Notes under the pieces: model-generated | What the model was told of the DNA's origin: nothing | The model's input: the letters and a program-made list of their open reading frames with translations, nothing else | Databases searched by the model: none | Part shown: positions 1 to 10,335 of the stretch, piece after piece | Layout of the letters: every line of letters starts with the position of its first letter | Numbering within the stretch: the first letter of the stretch is position 1 | Source: Bacteroidales bacterium | GTDB taxonomy: Bacteria > Bacteroidota > Bacteroidia > Bacteroidales > P3 | Direction of reading: 5' to 3' | Assembly: GCA_017449525.1 (NCBI GenBank) | Contig: JAFTFL010000011.1 | Span: 47,511 to 111,510 of the forward strand | Length of the DNA stretch: 64,000 nucleotides | Position numbers and translations under genes: made by a program

Positions 1-3000
1 GGTTACGCGCGAACCGCTGCCTTCAGGGAATGACTTTTTGCCCACATTTGCTGCGGTTTCATATACGTTGCCGTTCTTGTTTAGAAGTATACGTGTATCC
101 AGATTGATGAAGTTGTCGTTGGTCTGTCTCGCGAAGCCTTCCGCAAAGATGCTGTGTAGTGTGGTTCGGTCGGATGCATTAGGCATGTTGTTCGTTGTCC
201 ATTTGGGGTTGCCTAACTTGAACTGGTCGTCATCTTGCACAGGGCGGTCTGTTTTGGCATAGGTGTTCTTGATGGCTTTCTCCATGTCTATCAGGTTATT
301 CACATAGGCACAGTACAAATCGAACTCTTTGGGATACTGTTCCGTGGTGTTCCGTGGTGTTCCGGCATTGTTGAAGTTGAGTGCCGCATAGACGATAGGA
401 GGAAGAATGGTTCCTGTCTTGTACTGGGTTGGGTCGGTTGGTTTGTAGGGTGCGAACCAGTAGGCAAACCGCATCACTTCATGACTATTGTAGTCGCTAT
501 GGAGCTCCTGCTTGGTTCGGATTGTTGAGCCAGTCTGTACAGTGTTGATTGTGGTGAATAGGCCAGAAAAACGTGTGTGGTAATTATCCGTCAGTATCTG
601 GCTGTAGGTAGTGCGGGGGCTATAAAGGCGGAAATAAAGTGTGTAGATGGGTGAGCCTGAAGTCATACACAGAGCATAGTCGTTGGCCAGCATCTTGCGT
701 GCATACAGCATGGCAGTATCAGCCATTGTGTCGTAGTTTGTTACGGCTTCCTTCAGCTGAGTCAGCGCTATGTCTTGTGATGCAGCTTGCTCATCGTACA
801 CTGTGCGTATCTTCTTCACTTTGCGTCCCGTTTTTGGGTCGTAAGTGGTGAAAGTCTCGGTCTTGGTGTACTTATCTTTCTGTTGCTGTAACTTACGCTT
901 GAGGTCGTCCACGTCGCGGCTTTGCTTCTCGAACTTCTTTTGCTGAGCCACCGTCTTGCCTTCGGCTTGATCTTGCATCTGCTTGAGGGTGGCGTTGTAG
1001 TCGGACTTCTTCACCATCATGAGTCGAATGGCCATATCGTAGTCCGTATACTTAATACCAAAGTCCTTGGGTAAGACAATCTCTATACAGGGCGTGCTAC
1101 TGCCCAAGTATCCATTCTTGTGGTAAATGTAGTCGCAAGCATGTGCATTGTTGTTGGCACCGATACCCCTCTCTATGAGGAATGCCTTCACCTCGCGGCC
1201 GTCTTCATCTAGTTTGTTCAGAAAGTCTCTGTCTTGGAAGAGATATATCAGGGCACGGTATCGGCCGCCACTTTGGTAGAACTCATCCACGGGGAAGTGC
1301 GGGTCGCCATTGTACGGCCAGGTGAAGACTACACACTCGCGCAGGTTGTCTGGCATCTTCTGAGTGGTAATGTAGAACATCGTGTCCTGATGCCATTCCC
1401 TATGCTTAGTAACTTTGTTGTCGGTATAGACTGGGTCTCGCCAATGTTCTACTGTGGGGTCGGTCTTGTTTACCAGTTTAGCATAGTTGGTGCTGATGTC
1501 ATAGTAGTAGTCTGTTTTTCTTTGTACATCGCTGAGGTCGTTCCCGTCGGTCTTGCGCCATTCAAGGGCACGGCCACGGAACTTCATCAATATATTGGAG
1601 TTCTCTGGCAGACCACCCTTAGTCCACTCGAAGAACTGCGTATTGCTCTCCTGGGTCGATGGCGTAAATTTTAGGTTGAGCACGGGGCTCTTATCTGTTG
1701 GGGTATTGTCGCGTCCCACGTACCAAGCACCGCACTCATTCTTGTCAACCACGAAGCGGAACTTGCGAGTGGTGGTACCCTTGCCGTGCTTTTCATCGGC
1801 ACTCAGCAGCACATCTTCGTTCCACGGCAAGTTCGACACAATAACACCTTGTGAGTATGCCGACACTGTGTTTTTCTTGGCATCAGCCAGTGTGTTCTGT
1901 GCGGGTGTTACATTCTGGAACAGCTTCACATTGGCCAAGGGGTCGCTCGTGCCAGGCAAGCAGACATGGCCAAGCGAGAAGTCTACACTGGTGTTGATAT
2001 TGATGATACCGCCCAGCACGCGGCATTTGAAGGCCAAGATACCGTATGCCCACGTAGGATTGGGGCCGCCAGCTTGCAGCAGGGCACCAGCTCCACCCTC
2101 CACCAGTTTCAGTTTGCCTTTCCAGAAGCCGAGGTTCAGGCTCAGTCCCATTTCACCGTCAATCATAGCATAGGCTTGCCCCATGGCGTAGAAGTTGTTC
2201 TTACCTATTTTGCTATAGCCCGAGCAGCCTTGTCCGTTGGTGTTGAGTAGTGCGGCATCGAAGCCGATGTACACATTTGCTTTAAGGAAGAGCAACATGT
2301 CTATCTCTATGCCGGCATAGAATGAAGCACCAAATGCCACGCCACCTGCTTTGTCAAATGTTGGCATTGTGCGGCCGTTCTTTGCTTTCTCATATTTGCT
2401 GCCGAGGAATTTCTGCACCTCATCAGGTATATCTGGTAGTGCGAAGCCATCGGGGAAGTAGTTGCCCGTCATGAAATACATAGTCCAAACGGTCTTGACC
2501 TTGCACACCACTAAATCAAGGTGTGCATCGAATGTTACGCGGTCTTCATAGGCGGGTCTACCAATGGCGAAGAACCACTCGGTATTTTTACCGCTCTTGG
2601 GGCCAACCTCGCCAGATGCGTACTGATGCACGTACAGGTCAATCGGTATCTGCAACTTTGCGCCAGCACCAACTCCAGGCAACGAGTCGAACGAGGTAGA
2701 ATCAAGTGCCAGAAGTTGTGATTTCTTTGACTCAAGGGAGTCGTAGTTGTAGGTCTGCACCTTCACCTTGTCGATGTATTTCGACAGGGCACCACCCTGT
2801 CCGTCCTTAGCAGCCTCAATAGAGGAGGTCGGATACTTGATGTTTGCGGCCAAGTTCTTCGTAAAGTCACTTCCTTTAATGAAAGATTCCAGGTTGATGT
2901 CTGCAGTTACACAGGCCGAGAAGTTGAGCGTCCATTCACCCTCCGTCTGTCCGCGGCTGTAGTCTATGAACGATGCCACGCTGATGGCCGCACTGCTGGC

Positions 3001-6000
3001 CTCTTTCTTGTCTTTGTCATAAGACGACAGGATGTTGGCGTTTACCTGTAGGCTGATACCAGCAAAGTGTCCATTCGATATACGAAGATTGAGTATGCCG
3101 TCGGCATTGAGCGTGCTTGCATCAGCTGTTAGAATCATCGAAATACCAGCACGGGCAATCCAAGCGTCGTACTGTGGCTTGAATGATGTACCCGTTGACG
3201 ACACCATGCGGTCTGTAAAGCTGCCCTGAGGGCTCTTCAGGTCTTTCGCACTCATGGAGGCCAACTCTTGCGAGGGTTGCATATTGTAGGCAAAGGCACC
3301 TCCAAAGCCGTTGATGGTCAGTGGGCCTAAAACGAAAGGTGAGCTTGTGCCCATGTCTACTACGCCTTCTAAGTACCACCAGTCATACGTGGAGGAGTCC
3401 GTTTTGTCCGTGCGCAGGTTTGTACCAAAGCCTGCACCCATCTTCACCTCAATCACGTCCATTATCTTCACATCAAGCATACCGCGCCAGCTGCTCCCGA
3501 ATAGAGAATCGTTTCTTGTGTGGATGATGCGTCCAGCCACACTCAGTGGGCCAATATTGGTTGACAAGCTGGCCGAGTCGAAATTTCCACTGAAGTTGCC
3601 TACATCAAAGTCCTTCGTATTGACATCACACCATATACCGAAGCCTACTGATGCTCCCACCGATTGCTTGTCGCCGATTCCCAGCTCCATGCTGCCGCCA
3701 AACTTGATGCCAACTTTGTATACACCGCCAGATTTCTTTTCAAATGCAGGATCCAGCGTCATGATGCTGTACTTGAAGCCACCGATGGATCCTGATAGAA
3801 TGGGCTCTGCTGCGGCAGTATCGTTGTCCTCCTCTGGTGCGAGCGCCAATGCATCCACCAACGGTTCCTCAGGTTCGGGGTATACCACACCCACATATTT
3901 CTGTGGTGAGGCCTTGCTCCAGTTCCCTATATTGAAGTCCCAGTTGCCGAACTTGTAGGACTCTACCTTCTTCTTTTTTACTTTGCCATCTTTGTCCTTG
4001 TAGCTAACCTCCACGTCTTTTGAAGTGAAGTTTCGCATGTACATGTTCTCAAATTTGATACCAGGCAACGACACTGGCACGTCGAACCGCTTGAAGTCAA
4101 TGGTAAGTTTGCCATTTAGCGTCAAGTCCACACGGGTGGTGGCATTCTGGTTCTTGTAGGTATAGGATTGGTTGCCATCCATGTCTGTCTTGTAGGTGTT
4201 GCCTCCAAAGTCATGGACAATGCGGAAGTGGGTTGACTTCTCGTCAAGTTCCACGTCGGCCACGAACAGGTCGAGCTTCAGTTTGCCGTTGGGCTTGATG
4301 GCAAAGTCTATGCTGTCTGTGCCGAGGGCGACACTGTACTTCATATCGCCCGAGAAGAGGGGTATCTTGACGCGTCCTTTGATGTAGCTGTTCTTGTAGC
4401 TACTCTTGCGGAAGTACACGCCTACGGTGTCAAGGCTGAATGCCCATCCGCCACCATTCTTGGTCTCCAGTTTGAGCAGGTTATTGGCCGACACGTTGAC
4501 GGTGATGCCATCATTGTCCAGAATGAGGTCTCTGGCACTGCAGCTGATGCGTGTGTTGGGCAGAATGTAGGCTGTCGAGTCAGTCAGCTGGCCATTGGCT
4601 CCATAGGAGTATACCACCATGCTGTCCTTTTGTTCAACGGCTTCTTCACCAGCCAGGTCTACGAAGGTGTTGCAGATGCTCTGTGGTAGCAGAATGGTGA
4701 ATTGGTCGAGGTAGAAGCCCTTCCATTCTTTCTTCTTACTGTCTGCTATGTAGTTCTCCGGGAACTTTATGTCGGGGGTCATGTCTGCCGAGTGGTCAAA
4801 GTAGATGCCCTTGCCCGTCGGCACAAAAGTGAACTCTTCGCAACCCACCACGGTGAAAGGATCCATTGAAATAGTGGCTACCCAGTTGTTCCACTTGCGC
4901 ACGGCGGTGTAAAGATGTGCCTTAACGGGCTTGTCTGGTTGCACACGGCCGTCGTTGCTCATGTCCACTGCCAGCATCTTGTTGTCGGGTAGGTCCTTTG
5001 TGCCGAACTCGAGCTCGGCGTCGATTGCAAACTCTTTGAACCCTTTGTGGTCAAAGGTGAGGTGGGTTCCGTCATTCACTTCCGACATTTTCGTAGGCAT
5101 CTTCAGTCGTAGCGTGTAGCCTTCCGACAGGGTGAAGCTGTAGTTGCGAGCCATGAACAGATGTACATCGCCTATTGAGTCGGGGATGAATGACTTCGGA
5201 TCCATACAGACGTTGGTGGCGATGAGTGGTATGTACATGTTGTCATCGTGCGAGAAGTAGAAAGCCAGCAGATTCATCTGAGCCGTCGTTGTCGAGAAGT
5301 AGGCATCGTTGAGGGCCACAGCCACATTGTCCGACTCTGCTCCGAGCAGTCCGTCGCTGATGCGGATGGGGGTGGTTACTACTCCCAAGGTCCCCGTGCC
5401 GTCTATTGCACCGTGTATGGTTTCGCTCAGTACGTTGGATGTGTTGTTGATGATGTCGTACCACTTCTTGATGTCCTTGCCTGTGCTGCCTAAGTAGCCC
5501 GACACCTCGTTGAGTAGCGAGGCGCTTTCGTTGCTCACCATGTCGAAACCTGCACCGAACTTGCTGTCCTCAAGGCCGAGGTTGAGGTAGTTCTTTTTGT
5601 CAGTCGTTATGGATCGAGCCGTACCCGATATGGCTATGGTGTCTTTGTTTATGCGCAAGTCGGAGAAAGAGACTTTGATGCCGCAGCCCCATGTCAAGGG
5701 GTTCCACATCATGTAGCCCTCGCCCGAATACGTGCTGTCCTTCAGCGTAGCCTTTTGGATGACCAGTTTGAAGCGTCCCATCTTGATGGGGATGCGGTAA
5801 TTGACAAGGTCTTTCACCTTGGGGGCTATCTTCTTCTTGCTCAGTTTCGCAGTGTCGCCAGGGAAGCAGGAGTTGGTCACGGATACAGCATCGCTATAGT
5901 TGACGGTGTCCACAAACTTCATCACAATCGGGTGCGACCAGCCGTCGTTGAGCATTTTGTACTGCGTGTTGAGGTATTCTTTCGAGGCACTGCTCTTGTA

Positions 6001-8115
6001 CTTCACCGAGGTTTGCAGGCGAAAGACGTAGTTTTTGTCTTTGCTTAGCGAGTCGAGTATGCCGTGTGCGTACTTGGTGTCGGTCAGCAAGTCTGTTTTG
6101 TACAGAGGTGTTTCCTTTATGGCTGCTGCTATGTCTTTGCCCGCAGCCAGAGAATAGACATTGAGGGTGTATACTGCCGTGTCGTCCACGTTGATGTTCT
6201 TGGCCTCAGACCACTGCATGTCGAAGGCGTGGTGCATCGGCTGCTCGTAGATAGTGGGTTCGGAGAGGTGCAGGAAAGAGGTGTCGTTCCAGTCGTCGCC
6301 CGTGCGGTCTATTGGGTGTGCAAACTGGGCAGGCACGATGCGGTCCAGCAGGGCACTATCCGTACCCCATTGGAAGGTGATCGTCGACGAGTAGGAGGTG
6401 TCGCCGTAGTGAATAGTGCGTGTCGTGTCGCGCTCCACGTCGGCCTCATTCCCATTGACATAGTGGGTGGTTGATGTGATGACATAGTTCTCATATCGGT
6501 AGCCCACTGTGGCCGATACGGTGAGGATGTACTTCTTGCCCTGCTCGAGCACGGAGTGCCATGTGGTGTCGGCAATGACTATTTTTGTGTCGTTGTCAAT
6601 CCCAAAGTAGCCAATGGTGCTGATGTCGCCGTTCATCGACTTTGACTTAATCGGCTTACGGGAGGTGGATAACTCGGGGCTGCCCATGTATTCGTACAGA
6701 TTTGCAGAGTAGTGCACCGAGTGTACGTTGGCGCTGCGGATGGGCATCCACGACACGTTCTCGGTCGCTTTCTTGGGGTCGAGTACTGGCACGCCATCGT
6801 CCGTATTGTAGAGCAGATTTTTGGATACTTCGCTGAGCTCAGATTCGCCACTGAACTTGGCCTTTACCGAGTCAAATGTGGTCTTGTCACTGAAAGGTGC
6901 CACGATGTAGTGGGGGCGTATGTTGTTCACCACGGTGGGGCGCGAACTGACATTGGCTACGTTGACGCTGGTGTTTGGCACCGCTTTCTTAAGGATAGTG
7001 TCCTTCGGGAGGCGCTGCAACACCTTGTATTCTGCTTGGCCCCAGGTGAAAGCCACTACTTGGCTCTTGCCGTCGTTGCCCAGCTTCATCTGCGACATGA
7101 CGGAGCCGTTACTCACGCGTTGCACGGCCTGCACCTGCACAGCGTAGGTGGCTCCACGTTCCAAATGTACTTTCAGATTGCGCAGGGTGTCGAATTGATA
7201 GAGGGTACTTTTACCGCAGTTCTTGGCCAAGATAACGGCACCTCTATCGATGGCGTCGTTGATGTTCTGGTTGGGGTCTACTTTGACGATTTTGAGGTGG
7301 TAGTCAAAGTTGGCATTCTGTGGGCAGTTCGTGATGACGCTGGTCCAGCGCAGGTTGAGCAGACGCGTGGGCGTGATGACGTTGATGCCTGCCGACGGCA
7401 TGTTGATGCCGACGTTGCTGAACTTCCCTATCTGGCGCTGGGGCTCCGTATTGATAACTTGCCCCATAATCGGGGTGATGAGTTCTGGTGCCGAACCCGT
7501 ATAGCAGATGTTGATGGGCAGACAGCTTTGGTCTATCACGTTGTCGGCTCCTACGTTCACCAGCTCTGCCCAGCGGCAGGCTTTCACGCAGATGTTGTAT
7601 TGTCCTTCCGGTAGGCGTATGAGGTTGGCGAGGTCCGTCTCTTTGACGTTGGTTGTTAAGCGTCCGGAGAAATGCTCCTCGATGGTGGTGCGGTCGCTGA
7701 TGGATCGCGTCTCGTTTGGCCTTAGCTCTATGTACGGACGCGTGTTGCCGTGTTCCTCTGTGTAGAGGCGCATCGGTGCATTTCCATCGGTGGAGAACTG
7801 GCATTCCATTTCGAGCTGTAAGTATACGCGCTGCGTCATAGCCGAGGTATTCGTGATGCGGATGCTCAGATAGCTCTCGGGATTGTCTATGTAGCTGACG
7901 AGGGTAGGCGGAAAGTTGGTTGTCTTGGGCACAATCTGCACTTTCACGTCCTGTGCCCAAGCGGTGCTGAGGGTGGTCAGCAGCATGAGCAGGAGTGATG
8001 CTACACCTATTCTATATACGCGCGCGAAGCGTGGCGCGTGTGTGCGCAGGCTGTTGGGTTGTGGCTGCGGTGCGCAGGTGAGTTCGGTTCTACCAACTTT
8101 TGTATGTGCTCTCAT
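1..8115 (-). CDS. Giant secreted TANFOR-like protein, 3' end outside window
   Basis: One minus-strand frame is open from an ATG at 8115 to the window edge, giving at least 2705 residues with no stop in the stretches I translated. The N-terminus has a long basic leader, then a hydrophobic core and a signal peptidase site ending STAWAQ near residue 55. The next ~150 residues (NFPPTLVSYIDNPESY, then ITNTS and RPNETRSI) resemble the TANFOR domain of large Bacteroidetes surface proteins. Further in are many beta-rich Gly/Asp segments and, near 840-1020, a charged coiled-coil-like stretch (AQQKKFEKQSRDVDDL). The gene follows the outer membrane barrel gene with a 75-bp gap, so the two are probably cotranscribed from the promoter at 10249-10279. 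The function is unknown; the pairing suggests an outer-membrane-associated complex. The C-terminus, and so any sorting signal, is not visible. Confidence 0.8.
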   Translation of the reverse strand, partial: MRAHTKVGRTELTCAPQPQPNSLRTHAPRFARVYRIGVASLLLMLLTTLSTAWAQDVKVQIVPKTTNFPPTLVSYIDNPESYLSIRITNTSAMTQRVYLQLEMECQFSTDGNAPMRLYTEEHGNTRPYIELRPNETRSISDRTTIEEHFSGRLTTNVKETDLANLIRLPEGQYNICVKACRWAELVNVGADNVIDQSCLPINICYTGSAPELITPIMGQVINTEPQRQIGKFSNVGINMPSAGINVITPTRLLNLRWTSVITNCPQNANFDYHLKIVKVDPNQNINDAIDRGAVILAKNCGKSTLYQFDTLRNLKVHLERGATYAVQVQAVQRVSNGSVMSQMKLGNDGKSQVVAFTWGQAEYKVLQRLPKDTILKKAVPNTSVNVANVSSRPTVVNNIRPHYIVAPFSDKTTFDSVKAKFSGESELSEVSKNLLYNTDDGVPVLDPKKATENVSWMPIRSANVHSVHYSANLYEYMGSPELSTSRKPIKSKSMNGDISTIGYFGIDNDTKIVIADTTWHSVLEQGKKYILTVSATVGYRYENYVITSTTHYVNGNEADVERDTTRTIHYGDTSYSSTITFQWGTDSALLDRIVPAQFAHPIDRTGDDWNDTSFLHLSEPTIYEQPMHHAFDMQWSEAKNINVDDTAVYTLNVYSLAAGKDIAAAIKETPLYKTDLLTDTKYAHGILDSLSKDKNYVFRLQTSVKYKSSASKEYLNTQYKMLNDGWSHPIVMKFVDTVNYSDAVSVTNSCFPGDTAKLSKKKIAPKVKDLVNYRIPIKMGRFKLVIQKATLKDSTYSGEGYMMWNPLTWGCGIKVSFSDLRINKDTIAISGTARSITTDKKNYLNLGLEDSKFGAGFDMVSNESASLLNEVSGYLGSTGKDIKKWYDIINNTSNVLSETIHGAIDGTGTLGVVTTPIRISDGLLGAESDNVAVALNDAYFSTTTAQMNLLAFYFSHDDNMYIPLIATNVCMDPKSFIPDSIGDVHLFMARNYSFTLSEGYTLRLKMPTKMSEVNDGTHLTFDHKGFKEFAIDAELEFGTKDLPDNKMLAVDMSNDGRVQPDKPVKAHLYTAVRKWNNWVATISMDPFTVVGCEEFTFVPTGKGIYFDHSADMTPDIKFPENYIADSKKKEWKGFYLDQFTILLPQSICNTFVDLAGEEAVEQKDSMVVYSYGANGQLTDSTAYILPNTRISCSARDLILDNDGITVNVSANNLLKLETKNGGGWAFSLDTVGVYFRKSSYKNSYIKGRVKIPLFSGDMKYSVALGTDSIDFAIKPNGKLKLDLFVADVELDEKSTHFRIVHDFGGNTYKTDMDGNQSYTYKNQNATTRVDLTLNGKLTIDFKRFDVPVSLPGIKFENMYMRNFTSKDVEVSYKDKDGKVKKKKVESYKFGNWDFNIGNWSKASPQKYVGVVYPEPEEPLVDALALAPEEDNDTAAAEPILSGSIGGFKYSIMTLDPAFEKKSGGVYKVGIKFGGSMELGIGDKQSVGASVGFGIWCDVNTKDFDVGNFSGNFDSASLSTNIGPLSVAGRIIHTRNDSLFGSSWRGMLDVKIMDVIEVKMGAGFGTNLRTDKTDSSTYDWWYLEGVVDMGTSSPFVLGPLTINGFGGAFAYNMQPSQELASMSAKDLKSPQGSFTDRMVSSTGTSFKPQYDAWIARAGISMILTADASTLNADGILNLRISNGHFAGISLQVNANILSSYDKDKKEASSAAISVASFIDYSRGQTEGEWTLNFSACVTADINLESFIKGSDFTKNLAANIKYPTSSIEAAKDGQGGALSKYIDKVKVQTYNYDSLESKKSQLLALDSTSFDSLPGVGAGAKLQIPIDLYVHQYASGEVGPKSGKNTEWFFAIGRPAYEDRVTFDAHLDLVVCKVKTVWTMYFMTGNYFPDGFALPDIPDEVQKFLGSKYEKAKNGRTMPTFDKAGGVAFGASFYAGIEIDMLLFLKANVYIGFDAALLNTNGQGCSGYSKIGKNNFYAMGQAYAMIDGEMGLSLNLGFWKGKLKLVEGGAGALLQAGGPNPTWAYGILAFKCRVLGGIININTSVDFSLGHVCLPGTSDPLANVKLFQNVTPAQNTLADAKKNTVSAYSQGVIVSNLPWNEDVLLSADEKHGKGTTTRKFRFVVDKNECGAWYVGRDNTPTDKSPVLNLKFTPSTQESNTQFFEWTKGGLPENSNILMKFRGRALEWRKTDGNDLSDVQRKTDYYYDISTNYAKLVNKTDPTVEHWRDPVYTDNKVTKHREWHQDTMFYITTQKMPDNLRECVVFTWPYNGDPHFPVDEFYQSGGRYRALIYLFQDRDFLNKLDEDGREVKAFLIERGIGANNNAHACDYIYHKNGYLGSSTPCIEIVLPKDFGIKYTDYDMAIRLMMVKKSDYNATLKQMQDQAEGKTVAQQKKFEKQSRDVDDLKRKLQQQKDKYTKTETFTTYDPKTGRKVKKIRTVYDEQAASQDIALTQLKEAVTNYDTMADTAMLYARKMLANDYALCMTSGSPIYTLYFRLYSPRTTYSQILTDNYHTRFSGLFTTINTVQTGSTIRTKQELHSDYNSHEVMRFAYWFAPYKPTDPTQYKTGTILPPIVYAALNFNNAGTPRNTTEQYPKEFDLYCAYVNNLIDMEKAIKNTYAKTDRPVQDDDQFKLGNPKWTTNNMPNASDRTTLHSIFAEGFARQTNDNFINLDTRILLNKNGNVYETAANVGKKSFPEGSGSRVT

Positions 8116-8190
8116 GGCGTTGATTGTTGTATGTTGTGTATTGGTGTGTCTCATATCGGAGGTGCTGTTGTATTGGGGCGTGGCCGAGGC

Positions 8191-10164
8191 TTAGCTGTTC
8201 AGTATGGGTTCGTCTTCGACCTTGCTCTTCTTGCTCTTGATGATTCGTTTTGCGAAGGAATAATTGTAGGCTATGTTGAAGCGCAAGTCGAAACTTGTGG
8301 CAATCTTCTGTCCAATGACTATGTTCTCGCTGTAGTTACTCATAGAGAGGTAGCACTGTGCCGAGTGGTGCTTGTTGTAGCTGAATGTGGCACCCAGTCG
8401 GTTGCTGAACGAGATGTTGTTGGTCTTGTTGCTGGTGGGCTCCTCGTCGGGGTCAACGATTCCGCCGCCGCTTTCCTCGGTGGCGTCCACATTGTTGTTA
8501 AAGCTGATGGACATGCTGTAGTTGGCTCGCAGGTTCATCTTGTCGGTCTTGGTGATGGTGTAGCTGAACGAGCCGCCGAGCGAATGCGAGGTGTAGCTGT
8601 TGCCTACTGCCGAGGAGGAGGAGAAGTCGTAGTTGGCTCCCACGTTCATACGCTTGGCGGTGAGTGCCACGTCGTAGCCCAGTCCAGCGGTGTAGGTGCT
8701 CACATCGGTGCTACTCTTCATGAGGGGGTTCTTGTTATTGTTCTGCACCGTGTTGAAGTTAAGAGAGAAGGTGTGCGTGTTCTCGCCCTGTATTGAGTAG
8801 GAGGGTGAGAGGGTAACGGTGTGGGTCAGTTGGTCGAGGCGTATGCTGTCCACCACCGTCATAGTGCCGTCCATCTGGTCTTGTTTGATGCCGTTGTAGG
8901 AGAGGGCTATGTTGAACGATTGTCCAAGGTTGCTGCTGATAGAGCCCGCAAAGGTTCCCACCTGGTTCGTATATATCTGTTTGCCGTCAAGGTTGTCTTT
9001 CTGCAGATATCCCGAGAGGCTGAGGAACGTACGCCCTTTGAAAAGATTGATATTGGTGTTGCCTCCGAATCCTTGGGCGTTTTGGTTGAACTTGTTTGCC
9101 CCAAGTGAAGTGTAGTCGGCTTGCGCCAATCGGTAGGTGAACATTGCAGATACGTGCTTAAAGGTCAGGTTCATGGCCGCATCGCCAGCGAAGCGCACCG
9201 ACGACGAGAGCCGTGGCACATAGAGCCACTGCACCTTGTCGAGGATGTCCATCACCTTCTGCACCTGCTTGTCGGCCGAGTCGGCCACGCCGAGGTCATT
9301 CAGCGTCTTCGAGTTGATGGCCGTACTGGTGAGGTCGTCGCTGTAAATACTCATACCCATGTTGGCGTTGAACGTCAGCCATCGGCCTATTGAAATTCGC
9401 CCTGCCAACCCCACGTCGAGGTTCTCTTTGGCCTTGACCACGCTGTCGCGGTAGACTGCTATGTCGGTGCCCTCGTACATCCAGTTGTAGGGCAATGACC
9501 CAGTGTCGTCTATGGCTTTGAAGAAGCTGAGGTCAAGATAGTTTCTGGTGGAGCCGACACCCAGCTTCGCGCCGATGGCAGTGCGTTTGTACTGCGGGTT
9601 GGCCGCATCCTGTACGTTGAGGCCGAGCAGCGAGTCGGCATAATATTGTATGGCCGAACGGTTATCCAACTCCTTGAAGCGGGTGGCAGGCTGCATGATG
9701 CCGTAGAAAGTGGCGGCCCGCAGTGCTTTGCCTTGATATTCGACGCCCAGACCAGTGAAGGAAAGCCCACTGTAGGTGTAGTTAGAGAAGTGCATACTGC
9801 TTGTTCCAAAGTGGAACCGCCAGTTCTTATATGTTGGGGTGGTGTTTATCGACAGTTGGGGACGAGGGAAGGTGAACTGCGTTGAACTGACGTTAAGCAA
9901 GTTGATGTTGACCGGTATCGAAAAGCCATAGACACCGATGACGAAGTTTGCGTAGGCGGTTGCTGCAAAGGGCGACGAGCTGGAGTATACGTCGCGGTTG
10001 TTGTAGGTCATCTGCAGCGAGCCTCCTACCTGACCAGAGATGGTCAGCGGGTCTGCTTCGATGTGGCTCTTCACCTTCTGAACGACTTTGTTCTGTGCGC
10101 TGGTTGCAAAGCTCAAGCCTACCAATAATATTAGGCACAATGTGTAATTCACACGCTGTTTCAT
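8191..10164 (-). CDS. Outer membrane beta-barrel protein, partner of the giant TANFOR-like gene
   Basis: This encodes 657 residues. I chose the ATG at 10164 rather than the upstream one at 10200 because it begins a clean signal peptide (MKQRVNYTLCLILLVGLSFA, cut after TSAQ) and is preceded by the purine-rich stretch GAAAGGGGAAAG. The mature protein alternates polar and hydrophobic residues throughout (for example AYNYSFAK near the end), as in amphipathic barrel strands. It has no TonB plug or carboxypeptidase-like N-terminal domain. A short Gly/Asp/Glu loop (ESGGGIVDPDEEP) near residue 580 would be extracellular or periplasmic. It is the first gene of a two-gene minus-strand unit with the giant gene downstream. 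The exact family is not recognised; barrel assignment is inferred from composition. Confidence 0.75.
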   Translation of the reverse strand: MKQRVNYTLCLILLVGLSFATSAQNKVVQKVKSHIEADPLTISGQVGGSLQMTYNNRDVYSSSSPFAATAYANFVIGVYGFSIPVNINLLNVSSTQFTFPRPQLSINTTPTYKNWRFHFGTSSMHFSNYTYSGLSFTGLGVEYQGKALRAATFYGIMQPATRFKELDNRSAIQYYADSLLGLNVQDAANPQYKRTAIGAKLGVGSTRNYLDLSFFKAIDDTGSLPYNWMYEGTDIAVYRDSVVKAKENLDVGLAGRISIGRWLTFNANMGMSIYSDDLTSTAINSKTLNDLGVADSADKQVQKVMDILDKVQWLYVPRLSSSVRFAGDAAMNLTFKHVSAMFTYRLAQADYTSLGANKFNQNAQGFGGNTNINLFKGRTFLSLSGYLQKDNLDGKQIYTNQVGTFAGSISSNLGQSFNIALSYNGIKQDQMDGTMTVVDSIRLDQLTHTVTLSPSYSIQGENTHTFSLNFNTVQNNNKNPLMKSSTDVSTYTAGLGYDVALTAKRMNVGANYDFSSSSAVGNSYTSHSLGGSFSYTITKTDKMNLRANYSMSISFNNNVDATEESGGGIVDPDEEPTSNKTNNISFSNRLGATFSYNKHHSAQCYLSMSNYSENIVIGQKIATSFDLRFNIAYNYSFAKRIIKSKKSKVEDEPILNS

Positions 10165-10248
10165 TGTCTTTCCCCTTTCGTTTACAACAATGTATAGCAA
10201 TTCCTTGCGCTGTCGTAAGACTTATTCTCAAGGCATAGGAATTCTCTG

Positions 10249-10279
10249 CAAAGGTACACCTTTATTTTTTTTGTGCAAA
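10249..10279 (-). promoter_or_regulatory. Bacteroidetes-type promoter for the barrel/TANFOR unit
   Basis: On the minus strand TTTG (10279-10276) is followed by 19 bp and TACCTTTG (10256-10249). This matches the Bacteroidetes -33/-7 pattern TTG-N19-TAnnTTTG exactly. The leader to the ATG at 10164 would be about 75-80 nt. Confidence 0.75.
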
Positions 10280-10335
10280 TTTTAGTTACTTTTTGTGCAA
10301 AATTCATGTATAAACGGTGCAATAACGGGGTGCGA

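Noticed and set aside
6712-7614. Open frame of 300 codons on the plus strand
   Set aside because: It lies opposite the giant minus-strand gene, which reads continuously with sensible beta-rich sequence; the plus frame is compositional.
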